Assembly (NCBI GenBank): GCA_033398695.1
Contig: CM065804.1
Location: 49,507,501 to 49,571,500, forward strand
Direction of reading: 5' to 3'
Length of the DNA: 64,000 bases
From: Orobanche coerulescens
Lineage: Eukaryota > Streptophyta > Magnoliopsida > Lamiales > Orobanchaceae
A program made the position numbers and the translations under genes. Every line of letters starts with the position of its first letter. Within the stretch, counting starts at the first letter, position 1. A model generated the notes under the pieces. That model was given only the letters and a program-made list of their open reading frames with translations. It was not told where the DNA came from and ran no database searches. Of the stretch, positions 45,286 to 56,214 are shown one piece after another.

Positions 45286-46546
45286 GTGGGAGATTATTTG
45301 GAATATGCCTTTGAATGCCACTCAGAGGATGTATGAGAGAGGGCATTGTACTTGTTATTATGTAAATTCATATCAGAAGGCAAATGTTTGTTACTTTATT
45401 TACTAGAAGTCACTGACATTCCTGACTCGAAAATATATATAGCGAAACTAGTCCATGTATTTGAGAGCAAACATTCCACTCTTTATTGGATAAGGGGATC
45501 AACACTGTAAATATTTATGGCTCAAATACTTAATCGTTCACAAGACGATGAAACTTGACTGATGTTAAATTTATGTGAAGACTTGTATAACGTGTTCTAT
45601 GACTTAGAGAGTGCCTACCGTCACTAATTGTTAGTGGGAGTATACATTGTAGGTATGTTAATGAGATTAGTATACTCGAACCGATTCAGCCTCGATTCGT
45701 CACATGGATTTCACTTTGGGACAGTCAGTAACGGAATCGAAAGGTTGTGATCGGTATTCGTGAACCTTCGACTTGAGGAGTTAGTAGGGATATACTTTTG
45801 ACGTTAAGATTTTTACTAGAGTAGTTCGACCTAGAAAATCGAAAGGTGAGGGTAAACCTCGAGATACATCTTGACGGGCAAGTAGCAGGTTATACTAAAT
45901 ACCAAGAAATGATTCTTTCTCCTGTAAGTGAACATGTATATGTCCTATGTAGTTATTGACAAATGAGATCATAAGTCTTTGGCCAAAGCATTGGAGCTAG
46001 ATGTATTGGATATATGAAGGCTCGGTGATCTCGATTTGCATTAACTAAGGCATAGCATCAAGTACATATAGGGTTTGACTGACCCTGACCCTATAACTTG
46101 ATTGGAACATCAGAAAGAAGGGTTTATATGTTTACTGGTATTCATGACAGAATGGTTCTTGAATGATCCCTATCAGTTGTTCTCAGTAAGGTTACAGTGT
46201 GGGCCGCAGTACTGGCTATGTCGTGCTATAACTCTTTGGTTCCTCCCATTTCTTACTGAGACAGACCTATCGAGTCACGCATTAAAAAGACAATGGAATA
46301 ATATGAACTGGATCTCTTATTGTGAATTTTAGACATTGGATGTCTTATTTAATTTATTGGATAAATTAAATCGGTCTAGTTACTGGATAATTAGTTTAAT
46401 TCATAAATAATTATTTCTTGGAGATATAATATTTTAATATAGTTAATTAATTATATTAATTTACTTGAGACGAACCAAGGTGTATCAGTCAGACTAGATA
46501 CTCGACAGTCCTTTTTACGGACCAAAATGAACCAACCTCTTATTTA
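45286..46546 (+). repeat. Probable copia LTR fragment
   Basis: It starts with a polypurine-like GCAAGTGGGAGAT followed by TATTTGGAATATGCC. This resembles the 3' end of SIRE/Angela-type copia elements (AAGTGGGAGAT then TGTTGGAATATGCC). The following 1.2 kb is noncoding and AT-rich. It ends where gypsy LTR E sequence begins (46547). No partner LTR is in the window. Confidence 0.4.
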
Positions 46547-47762
46547 TTGATATCATTGAAGGTGTTTTGTTGGATTGAACTACTCATTTTGGAGTTTGGT
46601 TCCGATATAGTTTGGGGTTGATTATAATCAAAGGATGAATGTTTGCTAACTGTTTGTCATAATACCCCAATGAGTTTGGATATTGTTGTATCGACTTTTG
46701 AAATGGGTTGTGATCATGTTTGAATCGTTTATTAATCGGATTATTGGTAATTGTGTTATTCAAAGTTGTTCGAGCGACCGACATCTCTTTTAAGATGTTT
46801 GTTCGAGGAAGGACATTCTTCACTGGTGTTGAGTAAGTTAATTCTTACTCGGTTGAAGGGATATTCATTCCTTATGTTGTTGTTCATTCATACATGTAAT
46901 TCACTCATAATACATCATTCATGTGGAGACTTGTAATTATCAATTAATCATTCAATTCACGAGGAACGGCGGTTCCAATCATTTCAATGAGCTACCATTC
47001 ATTTCATTATTATTTCATCTCGGTGAATCATTCTTGACCCTTGTGGGATTATTATTCATTAATGTTCATTAGTCACTTTTGTCCTTGTGGCCTTATGGGT
47101 TCATATTGCGTGGCCGGGTGGGGATGTGTGGAATTTTTAGTCGGGCACTTGATAGTCATGTGATCGGGCTCACCGACACAATGGACTGTGCACACGGTAA
47201 CATACCTCCGTGAGACTAATTAGGCACAAGAGCGGGTGTGTCCGGACACTCGTCTTGTGCACTTGCACATACCATTACAAGCGTACTATGGTGCCCCTCT
47301 TCAGCTAGAATTCATAACTAAGATATGTGATTGTTGTATATTGTTCAACTCTTGAGGATTGTTGTTCTGTGTAACTGACCCCGTTGGGGGATGTTGTTTT
47401 CAGGTCATGGCAAGGCTAAAGCACGGGAAGAGAATGTTGACGGCGAGGAGTCCCAGTGATACTAGTAGGGGGCCCCAATCCTTTTTCAGTCATTCATGTT
47501 TCTTCATTTATATTTCCACTGCAAATTTCCGTTTGGATATTCATTTTCATTCATTGTTGTATATTTTATCTTCATATAAAATATACATGTATTCGGTATT
47601 TTCCTGGGTGTGTTGTACTTGAAACTCTTCATCGGAGTAATTAATGATATAATGTGGTTCGGTACTACAATTATATTATTTAATTCATTAAGTTTCATTC
47701 ACCTGGTGGGTCCCAGTTGAGGTCCACGGCACTGTAATATCTGCCTAGTTTGGGGTGTTACA
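46547..47762 (+). repeat. 5' LTR of gypsy E, truncated at its left side
   Basis: About 1.2 kb, collinear with 54158-55374 of the right LTR and very similar to it. It ends GGGGTGTTACA before the primer site. The U3 half, including the palindrome array and TATA box of the right LTR, is missing. Confidence 0.9.
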
Positions 47763-47766
47763 GAGT

Positions 47767-47780
47767 TGGTATCAGAGTCT
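47767..47780 (+). other. Primer-binding site of gypsy E
   Basis: TGGTATCAGAGTCTGG lies 4 bases after the LTR, Met-tRNA type. Confidence 0.82.
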
Positions 47781-48264
47781 GGTTTTGAATACTACCTTCC
47801 GAGTCATGTCTCATTTGAAATCATCGTTCATCAGACTAGTATTATTGGACTTTCGCGTCACGTGTGACCTGTGCAAGAGCCGAGCCCCTCAGACCATAGA
47901 ATAGTAAGATTTCTGACGCCATGGTATAATTTCTGGCAATAAGAATCACTCATTCATCATTCAACAGTCAACAATCCTCAATCATCATTTTCATTTTTGA
48001 TGATCATGTCGATCATGTTAACTCATTAATCACTCAGTTCATTTCATTGCTCAGTTGTTGATCTTAAAGATCGTATCATTAATCTTGTTAACTGTTCAAG
48101 ATAATCATTTCAAGAATTTCATCAGATAATCATGTCACCTCAGTTGATCATTCATGCAATCATTATACTAGAGCGTGTACGCTCATTATTATCATTTCAT
48201 GACGTAATCATAATGCGGTATTCATGCGATATCTATAACTATCATGTGACTTTCCTACTTCAGT

Positions 48265-49435
48265 ATGGAGAGAGCTGGCAGAGGACGTATGGGAAGAGGC
48301 CGCGGTGCCGGCCGAAACCCGAGAGCTCATGTGAATACACGCGCAAATGCGAGGAATAATGCAAACTCATCGAGCAGCGACGCTACCACTCATTCACCCA
48401 GAAATGATCATTCACTGTCAGGGAGTCGTACCCGGGACACAGCTCAATCAGAAGGTGTTCGGGTTGATCCCCTCGCTTTTATGCAGGGCATGATAGCCCA
48501 GATGACATAGATGGCACACCTCATGGGGACGATGCAGAACTCAACCGCCCAAAATCAGCAGACTCCTCTGCCGCCACCTCAGGGACAAGAGAGGAGTGTC
48601 AGTAGTATTATTGGCAACATCTCTCGCCAGACCACCTACTTTTTAGGGCTTGTCTGAGCCGGCGGATATAGTTTACTAGCTTGAGCATTTCGAGAGGTTG
48701 TTTGCTATGGTGGAGTGTCCCGAAGGGCACAAAGTTTCAGTCACGACTTACTATCTGGGTAAGATCGCTCACTCTTGGTGGTTATTGTTGAAGCCCACCG
48801 ATGGATCTTGTACTAGGGATCAATTCAAGACTCTCATGATGGAGAGGTATTATCCGGCCCCACTCAGAGAGTCCAAGTTATCAGAATTACTCATTCCTAA
48901 CCCCTCAGCGGACGATCATGTTCTCGCCATCGCTGAGAAATTTCAGGAACTTCTTCCTTTCACCTCATCTATTATTCACTCCGAGGCGGACAAGATCAAG
49001 TATTTCAGCAAGAGGTTGAAACCTCATATGCGGATGCAGTTGCTTAATCACAATTGCACCACTCTATCCGAATTCATCGAGAAAGCTCTTACTTATGAGC
49101 TTACTGCTAAGAAGATTGCTAAGCAACAACCTTCATCTGCTAGCAAGAGGTCTAAGAATCGTAATCAGTCTGAAGGCAGTCAGGAAACTTTCAAGAAGCC
49201 TCGTGTGGTCCCTACTTTTTCTGAGCGACCTCCTATGACGCGTAGACTCGCGGAATCTCAGTCCTGAGCGGCCAGTTCGGCCATCACCTGTTTCAACTGT
49301 GAAGAACAGGGTCATTTAAGCACCAAGTGTCCGAGGCAGACTATCACGTGCCATAACTGTGGGATTACTGGGCATAAGGCCCATTTTTGCCGAAGAGACT
49401 CTAAACCTACTCCGGCGATATCTCAGGCCCCGAGA
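48265..49435 (+). pseudogene. Gag of gypsy E with two zinc knuckles
   Basis: ATG 48265 gives MERAGRGRMGRGRGAGRN, an Arg/Gly-rich start as in element A. The frame has stops at 48508 and 48656 and reopens as the Retrotrans_gag core (LGKIAHSWWLLLKPTDG, LLPFTSSIIHSEADKIKYFS). After a stop at 49265 two intact CCHC knuckles follow in the same region: CFNCEEQGHLSTKC (about 49290) and CHNCGITGHKAHFC (about 49350). The basic linker KKPRVVP and the double knuckle fit a chromovirus gag. Confidence 0.88.
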
Positions 49436-49483
49436 TAGTCAGCGGTTCAGAATCAGGCCACTCAGTCCGCGTCGTTCAAGACG

Positions 49484-49990
49484 ATGGGAGCAAATAAAGG
49501 CAGAGCCAAAAGCTATCAGACGGGAGCGTCCGGTTCAGGGGCCGGCAAGCCCCGAATTTATGAGATGAAGAAGGCCGACGATCCGGAGGCCCGGATGATC
49601 TCAAGTACACTCAAAATTCTATCTCAACCTATGTGTACCCTTTTTGATACTGATGCATCGCATTCATTTATTTCCGAGTCATGCTTGAGTAGACTTCATC
49701 TGGATAGTGCTACTAGTTGTGAACCTTATATCATTGGTCTACCCAACAGAAGAAGAATTATCGGGGATTATGAGATTGAGAATTGTCCGATTCAGCTTAA
49801 TAGCCGTGTTTGGTTGGCAAACCTGATCGTGGAGATTTACCGAGAGACGACGTTATTTTAGGTATCGATTGGATGGATCGTCACGATGCCATCATTAGTG
49901 TCTGTAAGTGTATGGTCTCTATCATTTCAAACAATGGGGTCGAATGTGTATTTCAGGGTGGAAATCCCAGCTGTTCCGGAAGAGTCAACA
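49484..49990 (+). pseudogene. Protease of gypsy E with altered active site
   Basis: RVP_2-type retropepsin: PRIYEMKKADDPEARMISST, LKILSQPMCTLFDTDASHSF and the second part ILGIDWMDRHDAIIS after a frameshift at about 49850. The active site reads DTD where the family, and element A, has DTG. The Gly-to-Asp change should inactivate it. Confidence 0.87.
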
Positions 49991-50239
49991 ATTTGATGAA
50001 AGCAGTAAAATAACTCAATCAGGGGTGTGTCGGCTATTGGTGTTATATGACCAAGACGGAGAAATCATCAATAATGTTGTAGGATATTCTGGTAGTGAGA
50101 GAATATGCCGATGTATTTCCAGGCGAGTTACCTGGTTTGCCTCCATAGAGATATGTGGAATTCACAATAGAGCTAGAGCCTGGTACATCCCCAATATCGA
50201 AGGAACCGTATCAGATGGCCCTGACCGAAATGCAAGAAC

Positions 50240-51260
50240 TAAAGAATCAATTGGAGGATTTGACCGAGAAAGGTTATATCCGACTGAGTGCGTGTGTTAT
50301 TTGTCAAGAATAAGGATTGTACGTTTCGCTTGTGCATTGATTACCGGGATTTGAACAAGGTGACGATCAAGAATAAATATCCCCTACCCAGCATCGATGA
50401 TCTTTTCGATTAACTTCAGGGAGCTTCAGTATTTTCCAAGATCGATTTAAGATCTGGTTATCATCAGTTGCGAATTCGAGAGTCAGATATTGCTAGAACG
50501 GCGTTTCGAACAAGCTATGGTCATTATGAGTTTGTGGTAGTGCCATTTGGGTTAACTAATGCACCTGCGGTGTTCATGGAGTTAATGAATCGGGTTTTTA
50601 TCAACTATTTGGATCAGTTCGTGGTTGTCTTCATTGATGACATTTTGATTTATTCTCGTGACCGAGAGGAGCACGAATTTCACCTTCATCAGGTTCTCGA
50701 AGTGTTGAGATGAGAGCAACTTTATTGGAAGTTTTCCAAATGTGAGTTTTGGATGTCCGAAGTGATGTTTCTCGGACATGTGATTTCATCAGACGGAGTA
50801 CGCATTGACTCTTAGAAGATAGAGGCTATCCGAGATTGGCAACCTCCAAAGAATGTTAAGGAAATTCGAAGATTTCTCGGATTAGCTGGTTATTATCGGC
50901 GATTCGTGGAAGGATTTTCTAAAATTGCTCAACCCATGACGACCATTTTGCGGAAGGATAAGAAATATGAGTGGTCCGATGCGTGTCAACAAAGTTTTGA
51001 GGAACTCAAGATCCGATTAATTTTAGCACCTGTCCTTTCCTTGTCACAAGGGACGGAAAGATTTGTGGTTTATAGTGACGCATCCGGACACGGTCTTGGA
51101 TGTGTAATAATGCAGAAGGGGAAAGTTATTGCCTATGCTTCACGACAGCTGAGACCTTACGAGGTCAACTATTCGACCCACGACCTAGAGTTAGCAGCCG
51201 TGGTGGCGTCATTATCTTTATGGTGTCACCTGTCAGATTTTCACCGACCATAAGAGTTTG
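50240..51260 (+). pseudogene. Reverse transcriptase and RNase H of gypsy E
   Basis: RVT_1 fragments in order: [54 protein letters not shown] and the catalytic [15 protein letters not shown] (about 50630). After a stop at 50711 follow [30 protein letters not shown] and RNase H with [14 protein letters not shown] and [20 protein letters not shown] then LELAAVV. Several stops and shifts (50413, 50711, 50812) break it. The RT catalytic Asp pair is preserved. Confidence 0.9.
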
Positions 51261-52440
51261 AAGTATATATTTACTCAGAAGGAGTTAAATATGCGACAGA
51301 GGCGGTGGTTGGAACTAATCAAAGATTATGATATTGAGATACTATACCACCCTGGTAAGGCGAACGTTGTCGCCGACGCCCTGATCCATTCAGGAGCAAA
51401 TGCTTGCTTGTTTGACTGTTCAGAAGGAACTTCAATAGGAATTCCTAAGATCCGAGGTCAAGGTTTGGTTACAACGAGTACAAGGGCAACTTTGTACATT
51501 ATAGCTTTCATCGCCACTTGAGGAGACGATCGGAGTGAATCAGGGTTCGGACCCTTCTTTGTTGCGCATTCGAGATGATGTGACTCAAGGGAAATCCCCT
51601 GGATTTGTGGTCCACGATGATGGACTTTTGCGATTTAAAAACCGATTATGCGTTCCGGTGAATGACGAGTTGAAAAACTCGATTTTGAGAGAAGCTCATG
51701 CTAACCCTTATTCCATTCATCCGGGGTCTAGCAAGATGTACAAGGACTTGAAACAGAATTACTAATGGAGTAATATGACGCCAGAAGTCGCGGAATTTGT
51801 TTCAAGATGTTTAACCTATCAGCAAGTCAAGATAGAACATCAGCGACCACCGAGTATGCTGAAACACTCCCTATCCCAGAGTGGAAGTGGGAAGATATTT
51901 CTATGGACTTCATCACGAGTTTTCCGACGAGTCGTCGTTGGGTCCCGAGAGACTTGCCCAGTTGTTCATCAAAGATATAGTGAGACTGCACGGTACTCCA
52001 AAGAGTATCGTTTCTGATCGTGACGGGCAATTCGGGTCGCATTTTTGGAAATCAGTTCATCCTGCAATGGGAACTCAGCTTAATCTCAGCACAGCTTTTC
52101 ATCCTCAGTCCGACGGATAATCAGAGAGGACTATTCAGACGTTGGTGGACATGTTGAGGGCATGTGTTCTCGATTGGAAGGACGATTAGGAAACCCAACT
52201 ACCGTTGATCGAATTCACGTATAATAATAGTTGGCATTCTTCGATTAAGATGGCACCTTACGAGGCCTTGTATGGTCATTGTTGTCGATCTCCTTTGTGT
52301 TGGGATGACTTATCCAAATCAATCGGCACCGAGCCCGATATGCTTATAGCCGCCCGTGAGAAGGTAGCTTTGATCAAAAGTCGTTTGTTAACCACTCAGA
52401 GTCGACAGAAATCATATGCAGATAATCGTCGTTGACCATT
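51258..52440 (+). pseudogene. Integrase of gypsy E
   Basis: It begins with the end of RNase H/connection ([20 protein letters not shown]). The H2C2 zinc finger follows (REAHANPYSIHPGSSKMYKD and CLTYQQVKIEH), then core fragments: FIKDIVRLHGTPKSIVSDRD (second Asp), FHPQSDG and EFTYNNSWHSSIKMAPYEAL. The first core Asp lies in a shifted frame near 51890 (ISMDFITSFP). Stops at 51763, 52118 and 52189 and shifts show that it is inactive. Confidence 0.87.
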
Positions 52441-52441
52441 A

Positions 52442-52873
52442 GTGTTCGAGGCAGGTGACCCCATTTTGGTCAAGGTATCCCCGAGTCGAGGTATCTTCCG
52501 TTTCGGGAAGCGGGGAAAGTTGAGTCCGAGATTTATTGGACCGTTTGAGATTTTGGTTCGAGTAGGCAGTCTCGCTTATCGATTGGCTTTACCTCCAGCG
52601 TTGAGCCGCATTCATAATGTGTTTCACGTCTCTCAGTTGCGGAAGTATGTTGCCGACCCCAGTCACATACTTCAGTTCGATGAAATCGAGATCACGGATG
52701 ATCATTCATATGAGGAGCGTCCTATACGAGTCTTAGAGTGGTGAATCAAACAGTTGAGGAACAAGGAGATTCCTTTGGTTAAAATTCAGTGGTCTAGACA
52801 CGGAGTCAAAGAGGCTACTTGGGAAACTGAGGATAGTATGCGAGAGAGTTATCCCGAGTTGTTTGACCCTTAG
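52442..52873 (+). pseudogene. Integrase C-terminus and chromodomain of gypsy E
   Basis: [20 protein letters not shown] and [20 protein letters not shown] are the GPY/F module. After the TGA at 52741 the frame continues LVKIQWSRHGVKEATWETED then MRESYPELFDP and stops at 52871. VKIQW..H...EATWE.E..MR..YP.LF is the chromodomain of plant Tekay-type chromoviruses, which directs insertion to heterochromatin by binding methylated histone H3. One stop separates the two parts. Confidence 0.88.
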
Positions 52874-52906
52874 TTTCGAGGACGAAACTCTTTTAAGGGG
52901 GAAGTA
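52873..52906 (+). promoter_or_regulatory. Stem-loop plus polypurine tract of gypsy E
   Basis: GTTTCGAGGACGAAAC forms a 6-bp stem with an AGGA loop, followed by AAGGGGGAAGTA immediately before LTR 52907. The same stem-loop and spacing occur in element F at 60358-60393. Confidence 0.8.
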
Positions 52907-55374
52907 TGTACTACCCTGTTGTAATTCTGTAATTATCATTCAGTAATTATCATTCAGTAATTGTCACTCAGTAATTTTCAATCATTATTAATCATTCATC
53001 ATTCATATTCATTCATTGTATTCACCGTTCAGAGTAATTTGCATCGTGTATCAGTTATTATTCGTCTTTCAACCCGGTTGGAGAGTCGGGCCGAGAGTAT
53101 ATTCATTATCATCTTTGTAGTGGGCTGTATGTGAGGAGTAGCACACGCTACGTACTCTCCTTAGCGCACGCTAATTGAGTACGGGTAGCACACGCTACCT
53201 CTCAGCATTAGCGCACGCTATGGTGGTTCAGGCTGACAGTCCAGAAAGCACTGGACTGCAGTCGAGTTGTAGTAGCGCACGCTACGAATGGTCAGTAGCG
53301 CGCGCTAGTAGTTTGGGGTAGCACACACTATGCAATCGGTGTAGCGCGCGTTAAGGTCGATCAGGCAGAGTCCAGTAGTTATTGGACTGAATTGGAATAA
53401 CTCATAGCGCACGCTATGAGTAGATATTAGCGTACGCAAATGGTGTAGTAGCGCACGCTGAGTTTTGGGTGTAGCGCATGCTATCGCGAGCAGGTCAGAG
53501 GAAAAAAGGTTTTGGACTTCAGTTATTGGGCATCAGATATTCAGTTAGCGTACGCTAACATTTTGGATTAACGCACGCTATCGAGAAGGCGTTAGCGCAC
53601 GCTACCAAGTTCGTAGCGTACGCTAACGAGGCAGTCAGAGCTCACTGGACTATCCGGTTAACTCGCTAGTGCATGCTAAATATCAGGGCTTAGCGTGCGC
53701 TAAAGTGGAACAGTATAAATAGGACAGTCAGCCCAGGTTTCGTCATTTCTCACTTCTCATTTTGTTTTTGGGCGTTTTTGGGCGATTTCGGACGATTTGG
53801 AGAGATCTCGTCGAACTGCATCCACCTATCAACATCTTCAAGTTTATTATTCGGATTAATCATCATTTCATCCTCCCCGATACATCAAATCAAGGTAAAC
53901 ATTTCTTGGATCTAGAATTTTGGATTTTGAATATTTTCCTTCCGATCTCTTCGTGTAAGCTTGGTTTTAAGTTGGAATATGTTAGATATAGATTATCTAC
54001 CTTGGATAAATGTATTACTATGGATTTATTGGCATATATTTCGGATTTCATGAATGTTGGGGTTTGATTCAAGAACACTTTAGAGTTGACTTTGATATTT
54101 TGGGGGTTTTCGATTAGATGTTGTCGTTAACTCAATTTGTGGATTCCTATGGGATTATTGATATCATTGAAGGTGTTTTGTTGGATTGAACTACTCATTT
54201 TGGAGTTTGGTTCCGATATAGTTTGGGTTGATTATAATCAAAGGATGAATGTTTGCTAAGTGTTTGTCATAATACCCCAAGGAGTTTGGATATTGTTGTA
54301 TCGACTTTTGAAGTGGGTTGTGATCATGTTTGAATCGTTTATTAAGCGGATTATTGGTAATTGTGTTATTCAAGGTTGTTCGAGCGACCGACATCTCTTT
54401 TAAGACATTTGTTCGAGGAAGGACATTCTTCACCAGTGTTGAGTAAGTTAATTCTTACTGGGTTAAAGGGATATTCATTCTTTATGCTGTTATTCATTCA
54501 TACATGTAATTCACTCATAATATATCCTTCATGTCGAGACTTGTAATTATCAATTAATCATTCAATTCACGAGGAACGACGGTTCCAATCATTTCAATGA
54601 GCTACCATTCATTTCATTGTAATTTCATCTCAGTGAGTCATTCTTGACCCTTGTCGGATTATTATTATTCATTAATGTTCATTGGTCACTTTTGTCCTTG
54701 TGGCCTTCTGGGTTCATATTGCGTGGTCGGGTGGGGATGTGTGGAATTCTTAGTCGGGCACTTGATAGTTATGTGATCGGGTTCACCGACACAATGGACT
54801 GTGCACACGGTAACGTACCTCCGTGAGACTAATTAAGCATAAGGGCGGTGTGTCCGGACACTCGTCTTGTGCACTTGCACATACCATTACGGGCGTACTA
54901 TGGTGCCCCTCTTCAGCTGGAATTCATAACTAAGATATGTGATTGTTGTATATTGTTCAAATCTTAAGGATTGTTGTTTTGTGTAACTGACCCCGTTGGG
55001 GGATGTTGTTTTCAGACATGGCAAGGCTAAAGCACGGGAAGAGAACGTTGATGGCAAGGAGTCCCAGTGATACTAGTAGGGGGCCCCAGTCCTTTTTCAG
55101 TCATTCATGTTTCTTCATTTATATTTCCGCTGCAGGTTTCCATTTGGATATTCATTTTCATTCAGTGTTGTATATATTATCTTCATATAAAATATACATG
55201 TATTCGGTATTTTTCTGGGTGTGTTGTACTTGAAACTCCTCATCGGAGTAATTAATGATATAATGTGGTTTGGTACTACAATTATATTATTTAATTCATT
55301 AAGTTTCATTCCCTTGGTGGGTCCCAGTTGGGGGTCCACGACACTGTATTATCCGCCTAGTTTGGGGTGTTACA
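52907..55374 (+). repeat. 3' LTR of gypsy E
   Basis: The 2468-bp LTR starts TGTACTACCCTG and ends GGGGTGTTACA. It has the U3 palindrome array, a TATA box (AGTATAAATAGGA at about 53712) and a C/T-rich leader after it. No coding sequence is recognised. Confidence 0.93.
53137..53707. promoter_or_regulatory. U3 array of TAGCGCACGCTA palindromes in LTR E
   Basis: Eighteen copies of a 12-bp palindrome (TAGCGCACGCTA, TAGCACACGCTA, TTAGCGTACGCTAA and similar) occur over about 570 bp, ending just before the TATA box. Spacing is irregular, 15-40 bp. Duplicated CAGTCCAG / TGGACTG motifs lie between them. Confidence 0.9.
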
Positions 55375-55456
55375 CATTGATGGTGCCTTTTGTCCCTTAT
55401 TGGTTTGTGGTGAGTTGGTTCCATATAGACAGGGCAAAAGAGAGTGATAAAGATAA
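55375..55456. other. 82-bp spacer between elements E and F
   Basis: A short unassigned sequence ending GATAA (55452-55456), which would be the left target duplication of F. The right copy is beyond the window. Confidence 0.5.
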
Positions 55457-55828
55457 TGTAATATCCTAGAATTTCGCTACGATTCTTCGCATTATTTTAT
55501 CTGGGTTGTACTGTACAGAGTGGGACCGATACATTATGGGTGGATAATTTTGGGATCTGTGACAGTCGTGCTGGTATGTCTACCGAGGTTATTTTAATTC
55601 TAGGATATTACATGCTTGATATGTTTTTGGATGTCGGATATACTGTATGAGTATTTATACAATTGCCGTACTTGGTCGACAGTTGTATTTGAAGATATCG
55701 TGCATCAGATGTATCATATGAGAATGTTATCGGAATGAGCATGCGTATTTCAGTATGTCGTATGTTCGTATCCAGTATGTCGAGACGGACGGGAACAGTT
55801 GGATTTTGCTAAGTATGGAGCTGTTAAC

Positions 55829-56214
55829 GTACGTTAAGCTTAAGGACTTACGTACGCTAAGTTGCTAGTGTTACGTACGTTAAGGCTAAGGCATTACGTA
55901 CGTAACAGAGGGAATCGGACAGGACCGAGTCTTGGTCAGAAGGTGGGACCCAGTGTCGGCAGTGGATGTGGATAGGTGAGTCAACTACGTATTACGTACG
56001 CTATGCATGGTGTATTACGTACGTAATACGAGTATATTACTGTAGCAAGTCAACGTGCCTATTACGTACGTTATGGAGAAAGTGTTACGTACGTAAGGAT
56101 GTGAACGAAATGAGACAGAAGCCTCTGGACCGTCATTACGTATGCTACAAAGGTCAGTTAGCGTACATAAGAGAGTGTTACGTACGTTAACCTGGGTGTG
56201 TTACGTACGTAACG
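55829..56214. promoter_or_regulatory. U3 array of TTACGTACGTAA palindromes in the left LTR of F
   Basis: Twelve copies of TTACGTACGTAA or close variants (TTAACGTACGTTAA, TTACGTACGCTAA) lie in about 385 bp, directly upstream of the TATA box. Each contains the ACGT core recognised by many plant bZIP/bHLH factors. Any actual binder is unknown. Confidence 0.9.

Larger units (their letters stand above)
46547..55374 (+). mobile_element. Ty3/gypsy chromovirus E (Tekay/Del-like), left LTR truncated
   Basis: Right LTR 52907-55374 is complete. The left LTR starts inside the corresponding sequence at 46547 (ATTGATATCATTGAAGG, equivalent to about 54158). Between them lie primer site, gag with two zinc knuckles, protease, reverse transcriptase, RNase H, integrase and a C-terminal chromodomain, all on the plus strand and all with stops. 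The chromodomain and Met primer place it among chromoviruses. No target duplication can be scored because the 5' end is missing. Confidence 0.93.

Noticed and set aside
50240..52435. Endogenous pararetrovirus (caulimovirid) reverse transcriptase
   Set aside because: The RT is followed by integrase and a chromodomain and is flanked by LTRs with a Met primer site, so it is a Ty3/gypsy element.
53137..56214. Regularly repeated palindromes that could look like a CRISPR array
   Set aside because: Repeats are 12-14 bp, irregularly spaced, diverged, in plant LTRs, with no cas genes.
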